64,000 nt of DNA from VRUE01 sp963727465 (GCA_963727465.1 CAVSGL010000017.1:1-64000); one strand, 5' to 3'; counted from the stretch's first letter, positions 42,493 to 51,168 are shown. Notes: a model not told the origin generated them from the sequence alone. Translations and numbers: made by a program.

Positions 42493-42508
42493 GTTAGGGT
42501 GCCCTAAC
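42493..42508. promoter_or_regulatory. IdeR/DtxR-like box upstream of efeO
   Basis: GTTAGGGTGCCCTAAC is a 7-2-7 palindrome 31 bp before the efeO start. It has the same half-sites as the box upstream of efeU, so efeO probably has its own iron-regulated promoter. Confidence 0.72.
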
Positions 42509-42539
42509 TCGTCCAACTTACGAACAGGAGCACCTGAAG

Positions 42540-43661
42540 ATGCAGGGAACCGCCGTCCGTCTCCTCTTCCTGGCCGCCGCGCTGGGACTGATCGCGCTCG
42601 CCGCCGCCGGCTGCGGCTCGAGCGAAGACACGCCCGCCGGCGCCAGGAAGATGTCGTTCAGGCTGACCGACGCGGGCTGCGAGCCGCACGACGCCAGGGC
42701 GCCGGCCGGGCCGATCGTCTTCGAAGTCGAAAACGCCGGCACGTCCGCGGTGAGCGAGTTCGAGGTGCTCGACGGCGACACGATCCTCGGCGAGAAGGAG
42801 AACCTCGCCGACGGCCTCTCCGGCAGCTTCTCGCTGACCCTGGAGCAGGGCGAGTACACGCTCTACTGCCCCGGCGGCGCGGACGAGCGCGGCACGCTCA
42901 CGGTGAGCGGCGACGCCAGGGCGTCAAGCGGCCCGGAGAACGAAGAAGCGGTCGCGCAGTACCGCGCCTATCTGGAGAAGAACACCGCCGAGCTGGTCGC
43001 CGCAACCGAACCGTTCGTCGCCGCGGTCGAAGCCGGCGACGTCGCCAGGGCGAAGCAGCTCTACCCGGCGGCGCGGATCCCGTACGAGCGGATCGAGCCG
43101 GTGGCCGAGTCCTTCGGCGACCTCGACCCGCGCATCGACGCCCGCGCCAACGACGTCGCGGCGAGCGAATTCGAAGGCTTCCACAGGCTCGAGCAGGCGC
43201 TCTGGGTGAAGGACAGCGCGGCGGGCATGGCGCCGGTCGCCGAACGGCTGATGGCCGACGTCGAAGAGCTCCAGGATAAGGCGAAGACGGTCGAACTCCA
43301 GGCGGTGCAGATCGCCAACGGCGCCAACGAGCTGCTCGGCGAGGTCTCGGCCGCGAAGATCACCGGCGAGGAGGAGCGCTACTCGCACGTCGACCTGGTC
43401 GACTTCGAGGCCAACGTCGAAGGCTCCGAGGCCGCCTTCGAAGCCGTCGAGCCGCTGGTCGCCGCCAAGGACCCGCAGCCGGTCAAGCGGATCGAAGCGG
43501 GCTTCGAAGGGGTCCACGCCGCGCTCCAGCCCTACCGCCGCGGCAACGGCTTCGTCTCCTACACGGAGCTGAGCGAAGCCGACACGCGCAAGCTGGCGCA
43601 GGAAATCGACGCACTGGCCGAGGATCTCTCGCAGACCCCCGCCCTGATCGTCGGGCAGTAG
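42540..43661 (+). CDS. efeO: EfeO-type iron-uptake lipoprotein (cupredoxin plus imelysin/M75 domain)
   Basis: This is a 373-residue lipoprotein. The lipobox LAAAGC puts the acylated Cys near residue 24. An N-terminal cupredoxin domain (SFRLTDAGCEPHDARAPAGP to YTLYCPGG) is followed by the M75/imelysin-like alpha-helical domain with YPAARIPYERIEPVAESFG and FEGFHRLEQALW. Compared with the canonical HxxE metal site the first position here is Ile-Pro-Tyr-Glu, so iron binding may depend on the cupredoxin domain. It works with EfeU and EfeB outside the membrane. Confidence 0.93.
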   Translation: MQGTAVRLLFLAAALGLIALAAAGCGSSEDTPAGARKMSFRLTDAGCEPHDARAPAGPIVFEVENAGTSAVSEFEVLDGDTILGEKENLADGLSGSFSLTLEQGEYTLYCPGGADERGTLTVSGDARASSGPENEEAVAQYRAYLEKNTAELVAATEPFVAAVEAGDVARAKQLYPAARIPYERIEPVAESFGDLDPRIDARANDVAASEFEGFHRLEQALWVKDSAAGMAPVAERLMADVEELQDKAKTVELQAVQIANGANELLGEVSAAKITGEEERYSHVDLVDFEANVEGSEAAFEAVEPLVAAKDPQPVKRIEAGFEGVHAALQPYRRGNGFVSYTELSEADTRKLAQEIDALAEDLSQTPALIVGQ

Positions 43662-43676
43662 CCATAGGCTGGACCG

Positions 43677-45449
43677 GTGACGGTCCAGACCGAGCTACAG
43701 GTCGAAAGCCGAGCCGACGCGCTGCTCGGGAAGCTGGGATTCACCTCCTGGCGGCCCGGGCAGCGTGAGGCGGTCGAGGCGGCGCTCGCCGGGCGCGACT
43801 CGCTGATCGTGATGCCGACGGGCGGCGGCAAGAGCCTCTGCTACCAGCTCCCCGGCCTGGCGACGGAGGACCTGACGATCGTCGTCAGCCCGCTGATCGC
43901 GCTGATGAACGACCAGTGGCGGCGGCTCAGCGGCGCCGGGCACCCGGTGGCGATGGTGACCTCGGCGATGGCCGAGGAGGACGTGCGCCACGCGCTCGCC
44001 CAGGTGCGCGGCGGCGCGGCGCGGATCGTCTACTGCTCGCCCGAGCGCTTCGCCTCCGGCCGCTTCCTGGAGGCGATCGAGCAGCGCGACGTCGATCTGC
44101 TCGCCGTCGACGAGGCCCACTGCGTCTCCGAGTGGGGTCACGACTTCCGCCCCGACTACCTGCGCCTGCCGGAGATCGCGGCGCGGCTCGGACGGCCGAC
44201 TGTGATGGCCTGCACGGCGACCGCGACCGAGGCGGTGGCGCGCGAGATCGCGGCACGCTTCGAGATGCGCGATCCGCTCCAGGTCCGCTCGGGCTTCGAC
44301 CGGCCCAACCTCTCCTTCGACGTCGTGCGGCTCGAAGGCAAGGGCTCGAAGGCGCGGCGCCAGGCGCTGCTCGAAGCCGGGCTCGCCGACCCGGCCAACC
44401 GGCCGGCGATCGTCTACTGCGGCACCCGCCGCGACACCGACGAGATCGCCGCGACGCTGCGCGAGGTCGGCCTGGCGGCGCTCGCCTACCACGCCGGCAT
44501 GGAGGCCGAGGACCGCGCCGACGCCCAGGCGCGCTTCATGAGCGGCGCGGTCGAGGTGATCGTCGCCACCAACGCCTTCGGCATGGGCGTCGACAAGGCC
44601 GACGTGCGCTCGGTCTGGCACATGGCGATCCCGACCAGCCTCGAGGCCTACTACCAGGAGGCCGGGCGGGCGGGGCGCGACGGCCTGCCGGCCCGGGCCG
44701 TGCTGCTGGCGATGAAGGCCGACCTCGGCCGCCTCGTCCGCTTCAACCAGCAGCGCGCCGGCGACCCCGAGCTGGCGATCGCGCGCGAGCGCGGCTGGCG
44801 CGACTACCGCACGATCAAGGAGTTCATCTACTCCGACCGCTGCCGCCGTCACAGCGTCCTCGCCCACTTCGGCGACAGCGCCGCGGGGGCGCCGCTCGGC
44901 CGTTGCTGCGACGTCTGCGACCGCCAGGACTGGCTGCCCGACCCGGAGACGATCGCCGTGCGCCCGAAGCGCGCCGCCAAGCAGCCGGCCGCGCCGCCAC
45001 CCGAGCTCTCCCCCGCCGACGCCGCCCTCTTCGAGCAGCTGAAGGAGTGGCGACTGCGCGCCGCCGAGGGCAAGCCCGCCTACACCGTCGCCCACAACTC
45101 GACCCTGGAGGCGATCGCCGCCACCCGGCCCGCCGACGAGCGGGCGCTGGAGGCGATCAAGGGAGTCGGCCCGAGCTTCGTCTCCAGGTACGCCGCCGAA
45201 GTGCTGGCACTTGATCGCCGCCGCCGACAGAGGATCTGGGTAGTGCCGCAACAATCTTCCTACCCGCCTTCCAAGATCAGCCCAAGCAGTTTCTCGCTGG
45301 CCGCATCGATGCTCTCGCGATTGGAAAGAAGCTTCTTGGTTTTCCTGTCGATCAGCGAGCCGACGAAAAACCTGTGTTTTCGGGACCAGATGCCGGACTC
45401 TTGCCGGATTCGCGCGACTGCGGTCCTTGGCGCGACACCCTTCTCCTGA
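43677..45449 (+). CDS. recQ: RecQ-family ATP-dependent DNA helicase
   Basis: This is a 3'-5' DNA helicase. SWRPGQREAV, Walker A VMPTGGGKSLCYQLP, DEAHCVSEWGHDFRPDY, CTATAT, VATNAFGMGVDK and YYQEAGRAGRDG are helicase motifs 0-VI; Cys residues near CCDVCD form the zinc site. An HRDC-like end contains VGPSFVSRYAAEVLAL. After that the frame runs 70 codons antisense into the converging dndB-like gene. Shifting by one base near 45212 gives ALIAAADRGSG and a stop at 45243, the probable native end. Start is GTG 43677. Confidence 0.9.
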   Translation: MTVQTELQVESRADALLGKLGFTSWRPGQREAVEAALAGRDSLIVMPTGGGKSLCYQLPGLATEDLTIVVSPLIALMNDQWRRLSGAGHPVAMVTSAMAEEDVRHALAQVRGGAARIVYCSPERFASGRFLEAIEQRDVDLLAVDEAHCVSEWGHDFRPDYLRLPEIAARLGRPTVMACTATATEAVAREIAARFEMRDPLQVRSGFDRPNLSFDVVRLEGKGSKARRQALLEAGLADPANRPAIVYCGTRRDTDEIAATLREVGLAALAYHAGMEAEDRADAQARFMSGAVEVIVATNAFGMGVDKADVRSVWHMAIPTSLEAYYQEAGRAGRDGLPARAVLLAMKADLGRLVRFNQQRAGDPELAIARERGWRDYRTIKEFIYSDRCRRHSVLAHFGDSAAGAPLGRCCDVCDRQDWLPDPETIAVRPKRAAKQPAAPPPELSPADAALFEQLKEWRLRAAEGKPAYTVAHNSTLEAIAATRPADERALEAIKGVGPSFVSRYAAEVLALDRRRRQRIWVVPQQSSYPPSKISPSSFSLAASMLSRLERSFLVFLSISEPTKNLCFRDQMPDSCRIRATAVLGATPFS

Positions 45450-46480
45450 GCGTCGTGGATCGCGACGAAAAGCGACCGCCAAGCGGCGCTGGACGCCAGC
45501 AGGGTGCTGCGACGGATTTGACGGACGGCGTCACCGGATCCGCCCTTTGCGACACCTCGCTTCTTTAGCGGCGCAAGCGGCTCGAGCTTGCGTGCAACCT
45601 CGGTGAAGACTTCGCTTAGCTCGACACGCACCGCTTTCTTCCCGCGCGCCTCGACTATCTCGGCGACCCCCTCCTCGATCCCCTGCTTGCTCCGGGTGGC
45701 CCGACCCAGCAAATAGGAGGCCACCACGAAGCGAAGCTGGGCAAAGGCAAGGAGCTTGTCGCTCTTCACCCCGACGCTCGCATTATTGAGGTCAATCCGG
45801 TTCTTGAAGATGGCGACATCGGCAATCAGAGACTTGGTTAGATCAGAAAGCAGGCTGTTATCGGTGAGAGCCAGGACCGTCGAGGTGAGCGGCTTCTGCC
45901 GGTTGAGCTTGTTGAAATCGCTCTTCTGTCTCCCAAGATCAGGCTCCTCGATGACGAGCACTGGGATCGCGGCGCGCTCGACCCTCGTCTTCGCCGTTGC
46001 GCTCATCTCGGGGCGCTTGACGCCCTTCACCTTTGCAAGGTCGAGCGCCACTGCCCAAGCCAGACAACGATGCAAACCCTCGCCAACGCTGAAGGCATGA
46101 GTCGCGCGCACCTCGCCAGCGCTGTGATGACCTATCGAGACTCCCTCGAAGTCAAGCTCCTTGCTTGAATAGAGAACGATCGCGTTGAAGCTCCAGGGCC
46201 TTTCGGCCTCGGCCTCGTCGATGATGTAGTCAAGGATGGCCTGAACATGCGGTGCGCTCGTCTTCCGCTGAACGGGCGAGCTTTGCTTCGTCCGTTTGAG
46301 TATCTCTGGGGTCAAACCGTCGCTCGAGGCGGGGGTGATGAAGTTCCTATCGATAAGGTCAAAGACGGGCACCGCGCCGATGTACAAGGTCCGCCCGCTG
46401 TCCTCGGTCCTGATCGCCTTGAAGTCGAGGTAGCCACGAGGGGCCGGCACCGTCTCAGTGGTCGCTGAATCTGATTTCAC
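45260..46480 (-). CDS. DndB-like DGQHR-family protein
   Basis: This 406-residue protein matches the DndB/DGQHR layout. An N-terminal half with LYIGAVPVFDLIDRNFITP leads to VGEGLHRCLAWAVAL, a variant of the DGQHR motif (EGLHR). Then comes DLGRQKSDFNKLNRQKPLTS and RIDLNNASVGVKSDKLLAF. DndB regulates DNA phosphorothioation, but no dndA, C, D or E genes are in the window, so this is an orphan. It is divergent from a DUF3800 gene with a shared AT-rich control region. The variant motif and isolation suggest a different role, possibly anti-phage or DNA-modification sensing (inference). Confidence 0.75.
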   Translation of the reverse strand: MKSDSATTETVPAPRGYLDFKAIRTEDSGRTLYIGAVPVFDLIDRNFITPASSDGLTPEILKRTKQSSPVQRKTSAPHVQAILDYIIDEAEAERPWSFNAIVLYSSKELDFEGVSIGHHSAGEVRATHAFSVGEGLHRCLAWAVALDLAKVKGVKRPEMSATAKTRVERAAIPVLVIEEPDLGRQKSDFNKLNRQKPLTSTVLALTDNSLLSDLTKSLIADVAIFKNRIDLNNASVGVKSDKLLAFAQLRFVVASYLLGRATRSKQGIEEGVAEIVEARGKKAVRVELSEVFTEVARKLEPLAPLKKRGVAKGGSGDAVRQIRRSTLLASSAAWRSLFVAIHDAQEKGVAPRTAVARIRQESGIWSRKHRFFVGSLIDRKTKKLLSNRESIDAASEKLLGLILEGG

Positions 46481-46515
46481 GTCGCTCTCCTGGTGCTAGA
46501 TCGATCTTTGGCCTG

Positions 46516-46575
46516 CGTAGCGTAGCAGTACGGATATAAAAATGTGCGTACTTAGCATTACGCATATAAATAAGC
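46516..46575. promoter_or_regulatory. AT-rich divergent promoter region with GCGTA/TACGC repeats
   Basis: Between the divergent DndB-like and DUF3800 genes, TACGGATATAAA (46529) and TACGCATATAAA (46559) form a direct repeat with a 30-bp period. GCGTA occurs at 46516, 46521 and 46546, and TACGC inverts it at 46559. It is the most AT-rich stretch near these genes and contains -10-like TATAAA sequences on the plus strand. Confidence 0.55.
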
Positions 46576-46595
46576 CACGTGCTAGGGTCTTCCGC

Positions 46596-47279
46596 GTGCA
46601 AATCGCTTACGTTGATGAGACCTACACCGACGCGATCTATAGCTTCGCGGCGCTCCTAGTCCACGAGGAGCGGGATGCCGCCATGCAACGCGAGATCCTC
46701 TCGATCCCGCAGCGATTCGCCAGCCACGGCGTCAATCCAGACGCCGAGCTGCATGGTGCCGACCTCTTCCACTCCCGTCGGGCGTGGAAGGTGCTCCGTG
46801 ATCAGCCAGCGCTACGGGTACATGCCTATCGACTGGGTCTCAGGGCGATGGAGCCCTGCGCCGGAAGGATCGTCCTCGTGTCAATTGAGCGAGTCGGCGA
46901 AGCTGCCCGAGATCTGAGCTTTGCCCGCGTGCAGGCGGTGGATCGGCTGCTGGCTTGTCTGGAGGAAGAGAGCGCGCGTATCGGCGAGCGATGTCTGCTC
47001 ATCTTCGACAAGACCGGAAGCATGGACCCTGCCTTGGTCGGAGCTGTTCATGAGCACCACCGCAAGGAACTCCTTACTGGATCTGCTCCACGTATTGTCG
47101 AGGCCCCTGGCATCGCGCACAGCCACCACACACCTGGCATTCAGATCGCTGACCTTGCGGCCTTCCTCTTCCAGCGTCGCCGGCGAGCCAAGGACAAAGA
47201 GAACAGCGCCGCCGGACAGGCGATAGCGACTCTCTGGAAGCTGCTCGAGCCGAGGATCGTCTGCCAAATCGAACCCTAG
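46596..47279 (+). CDS. DUF3800 domain protein
   Basis: This 227-residue protein starts VQIAYVDETYTDAIYSFAAL at GTG 46596, with the acidic DE pair of the family, then ELHGADLFHSRRAW and a C-terminal GIQIADLAAFLFQRRRR. These conserved Asp/His residues suggest a metal-dependent RNase H-like fold nuclease. DUF3800 genes are frequent in defence-rich regions. A start at 46542 is possible but would put the repeats inside the gene. It is followed by a clear terminator. Pairing with an orphan DndB-like gene is the point of interest. Confidence 0.78.
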   Translation: MQIAYVDETYTDAIYSFAALLVHEERDAAMQREILSIPQRFASHGVNPDAELHGADLFHSRRAWKVLRDQPALRVHAYRLGLRAMEPCAGRIVLVSIERVGEAARDLSFARVQAVDRLLACLEEESARIGERCLLIFDKTGSMDPALVGAVHEHHRKELLTGSAPRIVEAPGIAHSHHTPGIQIADLAAFLFQRRRRAKDKENSAAGQAIATLWKLLEPRIVCQIEP

Positions 47280-47286
47280 AAGCACC

Positions 47287-47308
47287 GAAGCCGCCTTGCG
47301 GCGGCTTC
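47287..47308 (+). terminator. Terminator hairpin after DUF3800 gene
   Basis: GAAGCCGCC and GGCGGCTTC pair perfectly (9 bp) around TTGC, 8 bp after the stop codon. There is no long T run, as is usual in this GC-rich genome. Confidence 0.75.
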
Positions 47309-47428
47309 AACGCTGTTGCGAGAGCCAACGGCCACTCGCTCCGCAAATCTTAGGGACTCGAAGCTGGAAACGCAACGGTTTGCCTGCGCTGAAATGGGCA
47401 GTCCGCAGCAGATAGCCTGTCAGAACGC

Positions 47429-47983
47429 ATGCGCTCGTCCATCCGCATCGCAGCGTTGGCCGCTGCCTCCTGCCTCGCCTTCGCCGGCTGCTCGGCGGAA
47501 CTCAACGTCGGCGGCAGCTCCGACGCCTCGGGCGAAGAGATCGCCGACGAAGTCCGCAGCGACTACGTCGATCAGACCGGCGTCGCCCTGCCGCGGCTCA
47601 CCTGCGAAGACGTCAAGGCGAGCGTCGGCGAGAGGTTCACCTGCTCGGGGCGCAACGCCCACAGCGTCCAGATCGAGATCGCCGGCAGGGTGACCGACAC
47701 GAGCGGCGGCGGCTTCGACTACAGCTGGCACGTGAGCGAGGCGGTCGCCCCAGGCGTCCTCTACGAGCGCGCGCTGCGGCGGCAGCTCGAAGAACGCGGC
47801 GTCGCGATCGCCGAAGTCCGCTGCCCGGTCGAGGTGAAGGTCGAAAAGGGCGCCGAGCTGCGCTGCCGGGCAACCGACACGGGCGGCTCCAGCCGCGGCG
47901 TAACCGTCCACCTCACCGATCTCGACGGCGGCTTCGAATTCACCGTCGACGGCGATGCGCCCCGTGAAGGTCCGACTGCGTAA
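47429..47983 (+). CDS. DUF4333 lipoprotein with two repeated domains
   Basis: This 184-residue lipoprotein has a signal peptide and lipobox CLAFAGC (Cys about 21). Two DUF4333-type units follow, each with a single conserved Cys pair pattern: LTCEDVKASVGERFTCSG (about residues 57-74) and VRCPVEVKVEKGAELRCRA (about 129-147). DUF4333 is a small actinobacterial extracytoplasmic domain of unknown function. Its end overlaps the next gene by 29 bp, so the pair is cotranscribed. Confidence 0.85.
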   Translation: MRSSIRIAALAAASCLAFAGCSAELNVGGSSDASGEEIADEVRSDYVDQTGVALPRLTCEDVKASVGERFTCSGRNAHSVQIEIAGRVTDTSGGGFDYSWHVSEAVAPGVLYERALRRQLEERGVAIAEVRCPVEVKVEKGAELRCRATDTGGSSRGVTVHLTDLDGGFEFTVDGDAPREGPTA

Positions 47984-48734
47984 GAGGGTCGTCCTCGTGA
48001 TAGCCGCGGGTCTGGCTGCGATTGGGCTCGGCTTCCTGCTCGCCCGTCCTCGCGACGAGCCGGCGAAGACGAGCGTGAGCAGCGCGGTCCGCTCCTTTCG
48101 CGAGCAGCGCGGCTCGGGCACGGTCGGCGGCGGTCCCGGCGAAGCGCCGCTCGGCGTCTACCGCTACGCGACGACCGGCTCGGAGTCGGTCAAGACCCTC
48201 GTCCTCGGCGCGACCCACGACTACGACGGCGTGACGACGATCGCGCTCACGCCCGGCCGGTGCGGCGAGCGGGAGCGCTGGCAGGTCCTCGCCGGGCGCT
48301 GGACCGAGGTCGAAGCCTGTCCCGCAGGCGAAGGCGCCGCCCCGGTCGAGGTGACCGAATTCCACGAATTCTTCGGCACCGGGCAGAAGGACAGCTTCCG
48401 CTGTCAAGGCACTCCGGCTTCGCGAACCCCCGGCGAGCGCTTCTCCAGCGCCTGCCGCTCCGACGATTCTTCGATCTCGACCGAGTCCCGCGTGGTCGGC
48501 ATCGAGCCGGTCCGCGTGGGCGGGAAGGCCTTCGCGGCCACCCAGGTCGAATCGCGCAGCCGCTTCGGCGGCCGGAACTCGGGGACGGCCAGGCGCGACG
48601 AATGGCGCCGCCGCTCCGACGGCCTGCTGCTGCGCCGCCGGGTCGAGAGCGAGGCCGACACGAACCGCGCCGGCGGCACCCACTACAGCGAGCACTACAC
48701 GATCCGCCTGCTCTCGACCGAGCCGCGGCGCTAG
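47955..48734 (+). CDS. Hypothetical membrane-anchored exported protein
   Basis: This 259-residue protein has a short basic N-terminus (MRPVKVRLRKR) and one signal-anchor helix (VVLVIAAGLAAIGLGFLLA). An extracytoplasmic beta-rich domain follows, with YRYATTGSESV, several Cys (RCGERERW, EACPAG, FRCQGT, SSACRSD) that could form disulfides, and ETNRAGGTHYSEHYTIRL-like end segments. No family recognised. It overlaps the upstream DUF4333 lipoprotein, which suggests a shared envelope function. Confidence 0.75.
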   Translation: MRPVKVRLRKRVVLVIAAGLAAIGLGFLLARPRDEPAKTSVSSAVRSFREQRGSGTVGGGPGEAPLGVYRYATTGSESVKTLVLGATHDYDGVTTIALTPGRCGERERWQVLAGRWTEVEACPAGEGAAPVEVTEFHEFFGTGQKDSFRCQGTPASRTPGERFSSACRSDDSSISTESRVVGIEPVRVGGKAFAATQVESRSRFGGRNSGTARRDEWRRRSDGLLLRRRVESEADTNRAGGTHYSEHYTIRLLSTEPRR

Positions 48735-48743
48735 ACCGACGGC

Positions 48744-48980
48744 TCAGACGTCGTCGCGGCCGAAGTTGGCCAGGGCGACCTGTTCGGCGAGCTTCAGCAG
48801 GCCGAGGGTCGAATGCGGAGAGGAGGCCGTGCTGCGCATGCGCACGTGCGAGCCGTGCGGGCCCCTGACCTCGACGATCGTGCAGATGTCGCCCACTTCG
48901 CAGTCGTCGCCGTAGTCGGCTTCGATCGCTTCCATCTGCGACGCGACGTGCTGTCCCACTTTGCTCTGATCGAGCGGCAT
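48744..48980 (-). CDS. Small hypothetical protein
   Basis: This 78-residue soluble protein starts MPLDQSKVGQHVASQMEAIE and has an acidic middle (DYGDDCEVGDICTIVEVRG) and a helix at the end (LGLLKLAEQVALANFG). ATG 48980 has GAAGGTG seven bases upstream; a GTG three codons earlier is the alternative. Its beta-strand pattern fits a small sensor or adaptor, but no family is recognised. It converges on the exported protein gene with 9 bp between ends. Confidence 0.6.
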   Translation of the reverse strand: MPLDQSKVGQHVASQMEAIEADYGDDCEVGDICTIVEVRGPHGSHVRMRSTASSPHSTLGLLKLAEQVALANFGRDDV

Positions 48981-49044
48981 CCAGATCACCTTCGCCTTCG
49001 TCCGTTGAGTTGGACCAGGGACCCTGCCAGATGACGGCCTCCCG

Positions 49045-50019
49045 TCAAGTCCCGCGGCCCGCGGAGCGGCGCAGGGCGATGCCGGTGAGGATCTCGCGCA
49101 CGGCCCGCTCGGCGACCAGCGCGGTGATGTCGGCCGAGCCGACCGCGGTCGGGATCACCTCGACCAGCTCGGCGCCGACCAGGTCGAGGCGGGCGGCGAG
49201 CAGGCGGCAGGCGCGCAGCAGCTCGGCGCTCGTCATCCCGCCCGGCTCGGGCGTGCCGGTGCCCGGGGCGAAGGCCGGATCGAGCACGTCGATGTCGACC
49301 GAGAGGAACGCCGGCCCCTCCCCCACGGCGGCGAGGGCGCGCTCGATCGCGGCGTCGACGCCGAGCTCGCGAACCTCGTGCATGAAGACGCTCGTCACCC
49401 CGCTCTCGGCCTGCCAGGCGAACTCGGCCGCGCCCGGCCAGTAGCCGCGCAGGCCGATCTGGGCATAGCGCCCGGGATCGACCTGCCCGCTCTCGACCAG
49501 GCGGCGCATCGGCGTGCCGTGCGAGCGCTCGACCCCGAAGACCCGCTCGCCGGTGTCGGCGTGGGTATCGAGGTGGACGAGGCCGAGCGGCCCGCGCCGG
49601 GCGGCGCAGGCGCGGATGTCGGGCTCGGCGATCGAGTGGTCGCCGCCGAGCACGAGCGGGATCGCGCCGGCGTCGAGCACCTCGCCGACCGTGCGCTCGA
49701 TCGCCGCATGAGTGCGCTCGGGGTCAGCGGGCACGACCGGCGCGTCGCCATAGTCGACGACGCGCAGCGCCGCGAAGGCGTCGATACCGGCCTCGAGGTG
49801 CGGACCGGGCGGACAGCTCGCGGCTCGGATCGCGCGCGGGGCGAAGCGGGCGCCGGGCCGGTCGGAGACGAGATCGTCGGTCGGCGCGCCGACGATCGCC
49901 ACGTCGACCCCGGCCAGATCGCCGGCGTCCTCCGTGTACGGGGCGCCGCCGAAGCTCAGCAGGCCGGCGAAGTCGGGCTTCTCGCCGTACTCGCGCCAGC
50001 GACGCAACGGATCGATCAT
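49045..50019 (-). CDS. Arginase-family ureohydrolase (agmatinase-like)
   Basis: This 324-residue binuclear manganese enzyme has the metal-binding motifs LVLGGDHSIAEPD (His), VHLDTHADTGE (Asp, His, Asp) and SVDIDVLDPAFAPGTGTPEP (Asp, Asp). The last includes GTGTPEPGG typical of agmatinases. It would hydrolyse agmatine to putrescine and urea, or a related guanidino substrate. ATG 50019 (MIDPLRRWREYG) is chosen over a TTG six codons upstream. It stands alone, divergent from the GH26-like gene. Confidence 0.92.
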   Translation of the reverse strand: MIDPLRRWREYGEKPDFAGLLSFGGAPYTEDAGDLAGVDVAIVGAPTDDLVSDRPGARFAPRAIRAASCPPGPHLEAGIDAFAALRVVDYGDAPVVPADPERTHAAIERTVGEVLDAGAIPLVLGGDHSIAEPDIRACAARRGPLGLVHLDTHADTGERVFGVERSHGTPMRRLVESGQVDPGRYAQIGLRGYWPGAAEFAWQAESGVTSVFMHEVRELGVDAAIERALAAVGEGPAFLSVDIDVLDPAFAPGTGTPEPGGMTSAELLRACRLLAARLDLVGAELVEVIPTAVGSADITALVAERAVREILTGIALRRSAGRGT

Positions 50020-50076
50020 CGGGGTCAAGTGTTTCAAGACTCGCGAGCTTTCCTGCCACCATCACCGGCTCGCTCG

Positions 50077-51168
50077 ATGAGGAGACCGCTGCGCGACAAG
50101 ACGACCGTGAGCGGCGCGATCTGCGCCCTGCTCGCCCTCTGCCTGCTCGCGGGGCTGCCGGCCGGCGCCGCCGGCTCGCTCGTGCCGCGTGGCAAGAACG
50201 TCTTCTTCGGCGTCAGCGACACCGGCGACCCGGCCGATTTCGGCCAGTTCTCCGACGCGCTCAACAAGCACCCGGCGCTGATCCAGTCGTTCCGCACCTG
50301 GGGCGCGGAATTCCCCGACACGATCCAGCGCTGGCAGACGGCGCGAGCGCGGCCCGTCCTCCACATCAGCACCGCCGACAACCAGGACGGGCACGAGCTG
50401 CTCAGCCCGCGGGCGATCGCGACCGGCGCCGGCGACAGCTACCTGATCCGCCTCAACAAGCTCTTCTCGACGAAGAAGATGCCCGCCTACATCCGGCCGC
50501 TGGGCGAGCCCAACCGCTGCCTCAACGTCTACGCCGCCTACGACTGCGCCGGCAAGGCGCGCAGCGGCTCGCACAGCACCCGCTGGTACAAACGCGCCTT
50601 CCGCCGCATCTACGTGATCGTCCACGGCGGCGGCAAGCGGCGCCAGATCAACCACCGCCTGCGCCGGGCCGGGGTGCCGCCGCTGCACAGCCACCTCGGC
50701 GGCCTGCCGAAGGCGCCGGTGGAAGTGATCTGGAGCACGTTGCCGGCCGGCTCGCCGACCGTCCCCCACAACCGGCCCGCGCACTTCTACCCCGGCAGCC
50801 GCTGGGTCGACTGGGCCGGCACCGACATCTACTCCGACAACCAGGACTGGAAGGCGCTCAAGGGCCTCTACAACCGCTTCTCGGGCAAGCCCTTCGCGAT
50901 CGCCGAGTGGGGCGTCTCGACCGGCGACGACTCGGGCTTCGTGCGCAAGCTGATGACCTGGGTCAACCGCCACCGCCGCGCCAAGATGCTCGTCTACTAC
51001 CAGGACTTCGGCTCGACCAGCTCCTACCGGATCCAGAACTGGCCGGCCAGCCTCGGTGTGCTGCGCCGGATGATCCACAACGGCCGCTACCCCTCCTACG
51101 CCCCGCACCCGCCGAAGCTGCCGCCGCCCCCGCCGCCCCCGTCCGGCGGAGTGGCGCCGAAGCGGTAG
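50077..51168 (+). CDS. Secreted GH26-like glycoside hydrolase
   Basis: This is a 363-residue protein. The signal peptide is GAICALLALCLLAGLPAGAA after a basic start. The (beta/alpha)8-type domain has YIRPLGEPNRC with the Glu at the acid/base position (about 150) and KPFAIAEWGVSTGD with the likely nucleophile Glu (about 280), as in GH26 mannanase-type enzymes. A Pro-rich tail (PPKLPPPPPPPSGG) ends it. The polysaccharide substrate is not determined. A hairpin repeat lies between it and the converging propeller gene. Confidence 0.8.
   Translation: MRRPLRDKTTVSGAICALLALCLLAGLPAGAAGSLVPRGKNVFFGVSDTGDPADFGQFSDALNKHPALIQSFRTWGAEFPDTIQRWQTARARPVLHISTADNQDGHELLSPRAIATGAGDSYLIRLNKLFSTKKMPAYIRPLGEPNRCLNVYAAYDCAGKARSGSHSTRWYKRAFRRIYVIVHGGGKRRQINHRLRRAGVPPLHSHLGGLPKAPVEVIWSTLPAGSPTVPHNRPAHFYPGSRWVDWAGTDIYSDNQDWKALKGLYNRFSGKPFAIAEWGVSTGDDSGFVRKLMTWVNRHRRAKMLVYYQDFGSTSSYRIQNWPASLGVLRRMIHNGRYPSYAPHPPKLPPPPPPPSGGVAPKR

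Noticed and set aside
45244..45449. Genuine C-terminal extension of RecQ
   Set aside because: The last 70 codons are the reverse strand of the DndB-like gene and lack domain features. A one-base shift gives a natural stop at 45243.
45260..46480. A full DNA phosphorothioation (Dnd) system
   Set aside because: Only a DndB-like gene with a variant motif is present. No cysteine desulfurase or dndC/D/E genes are visible.
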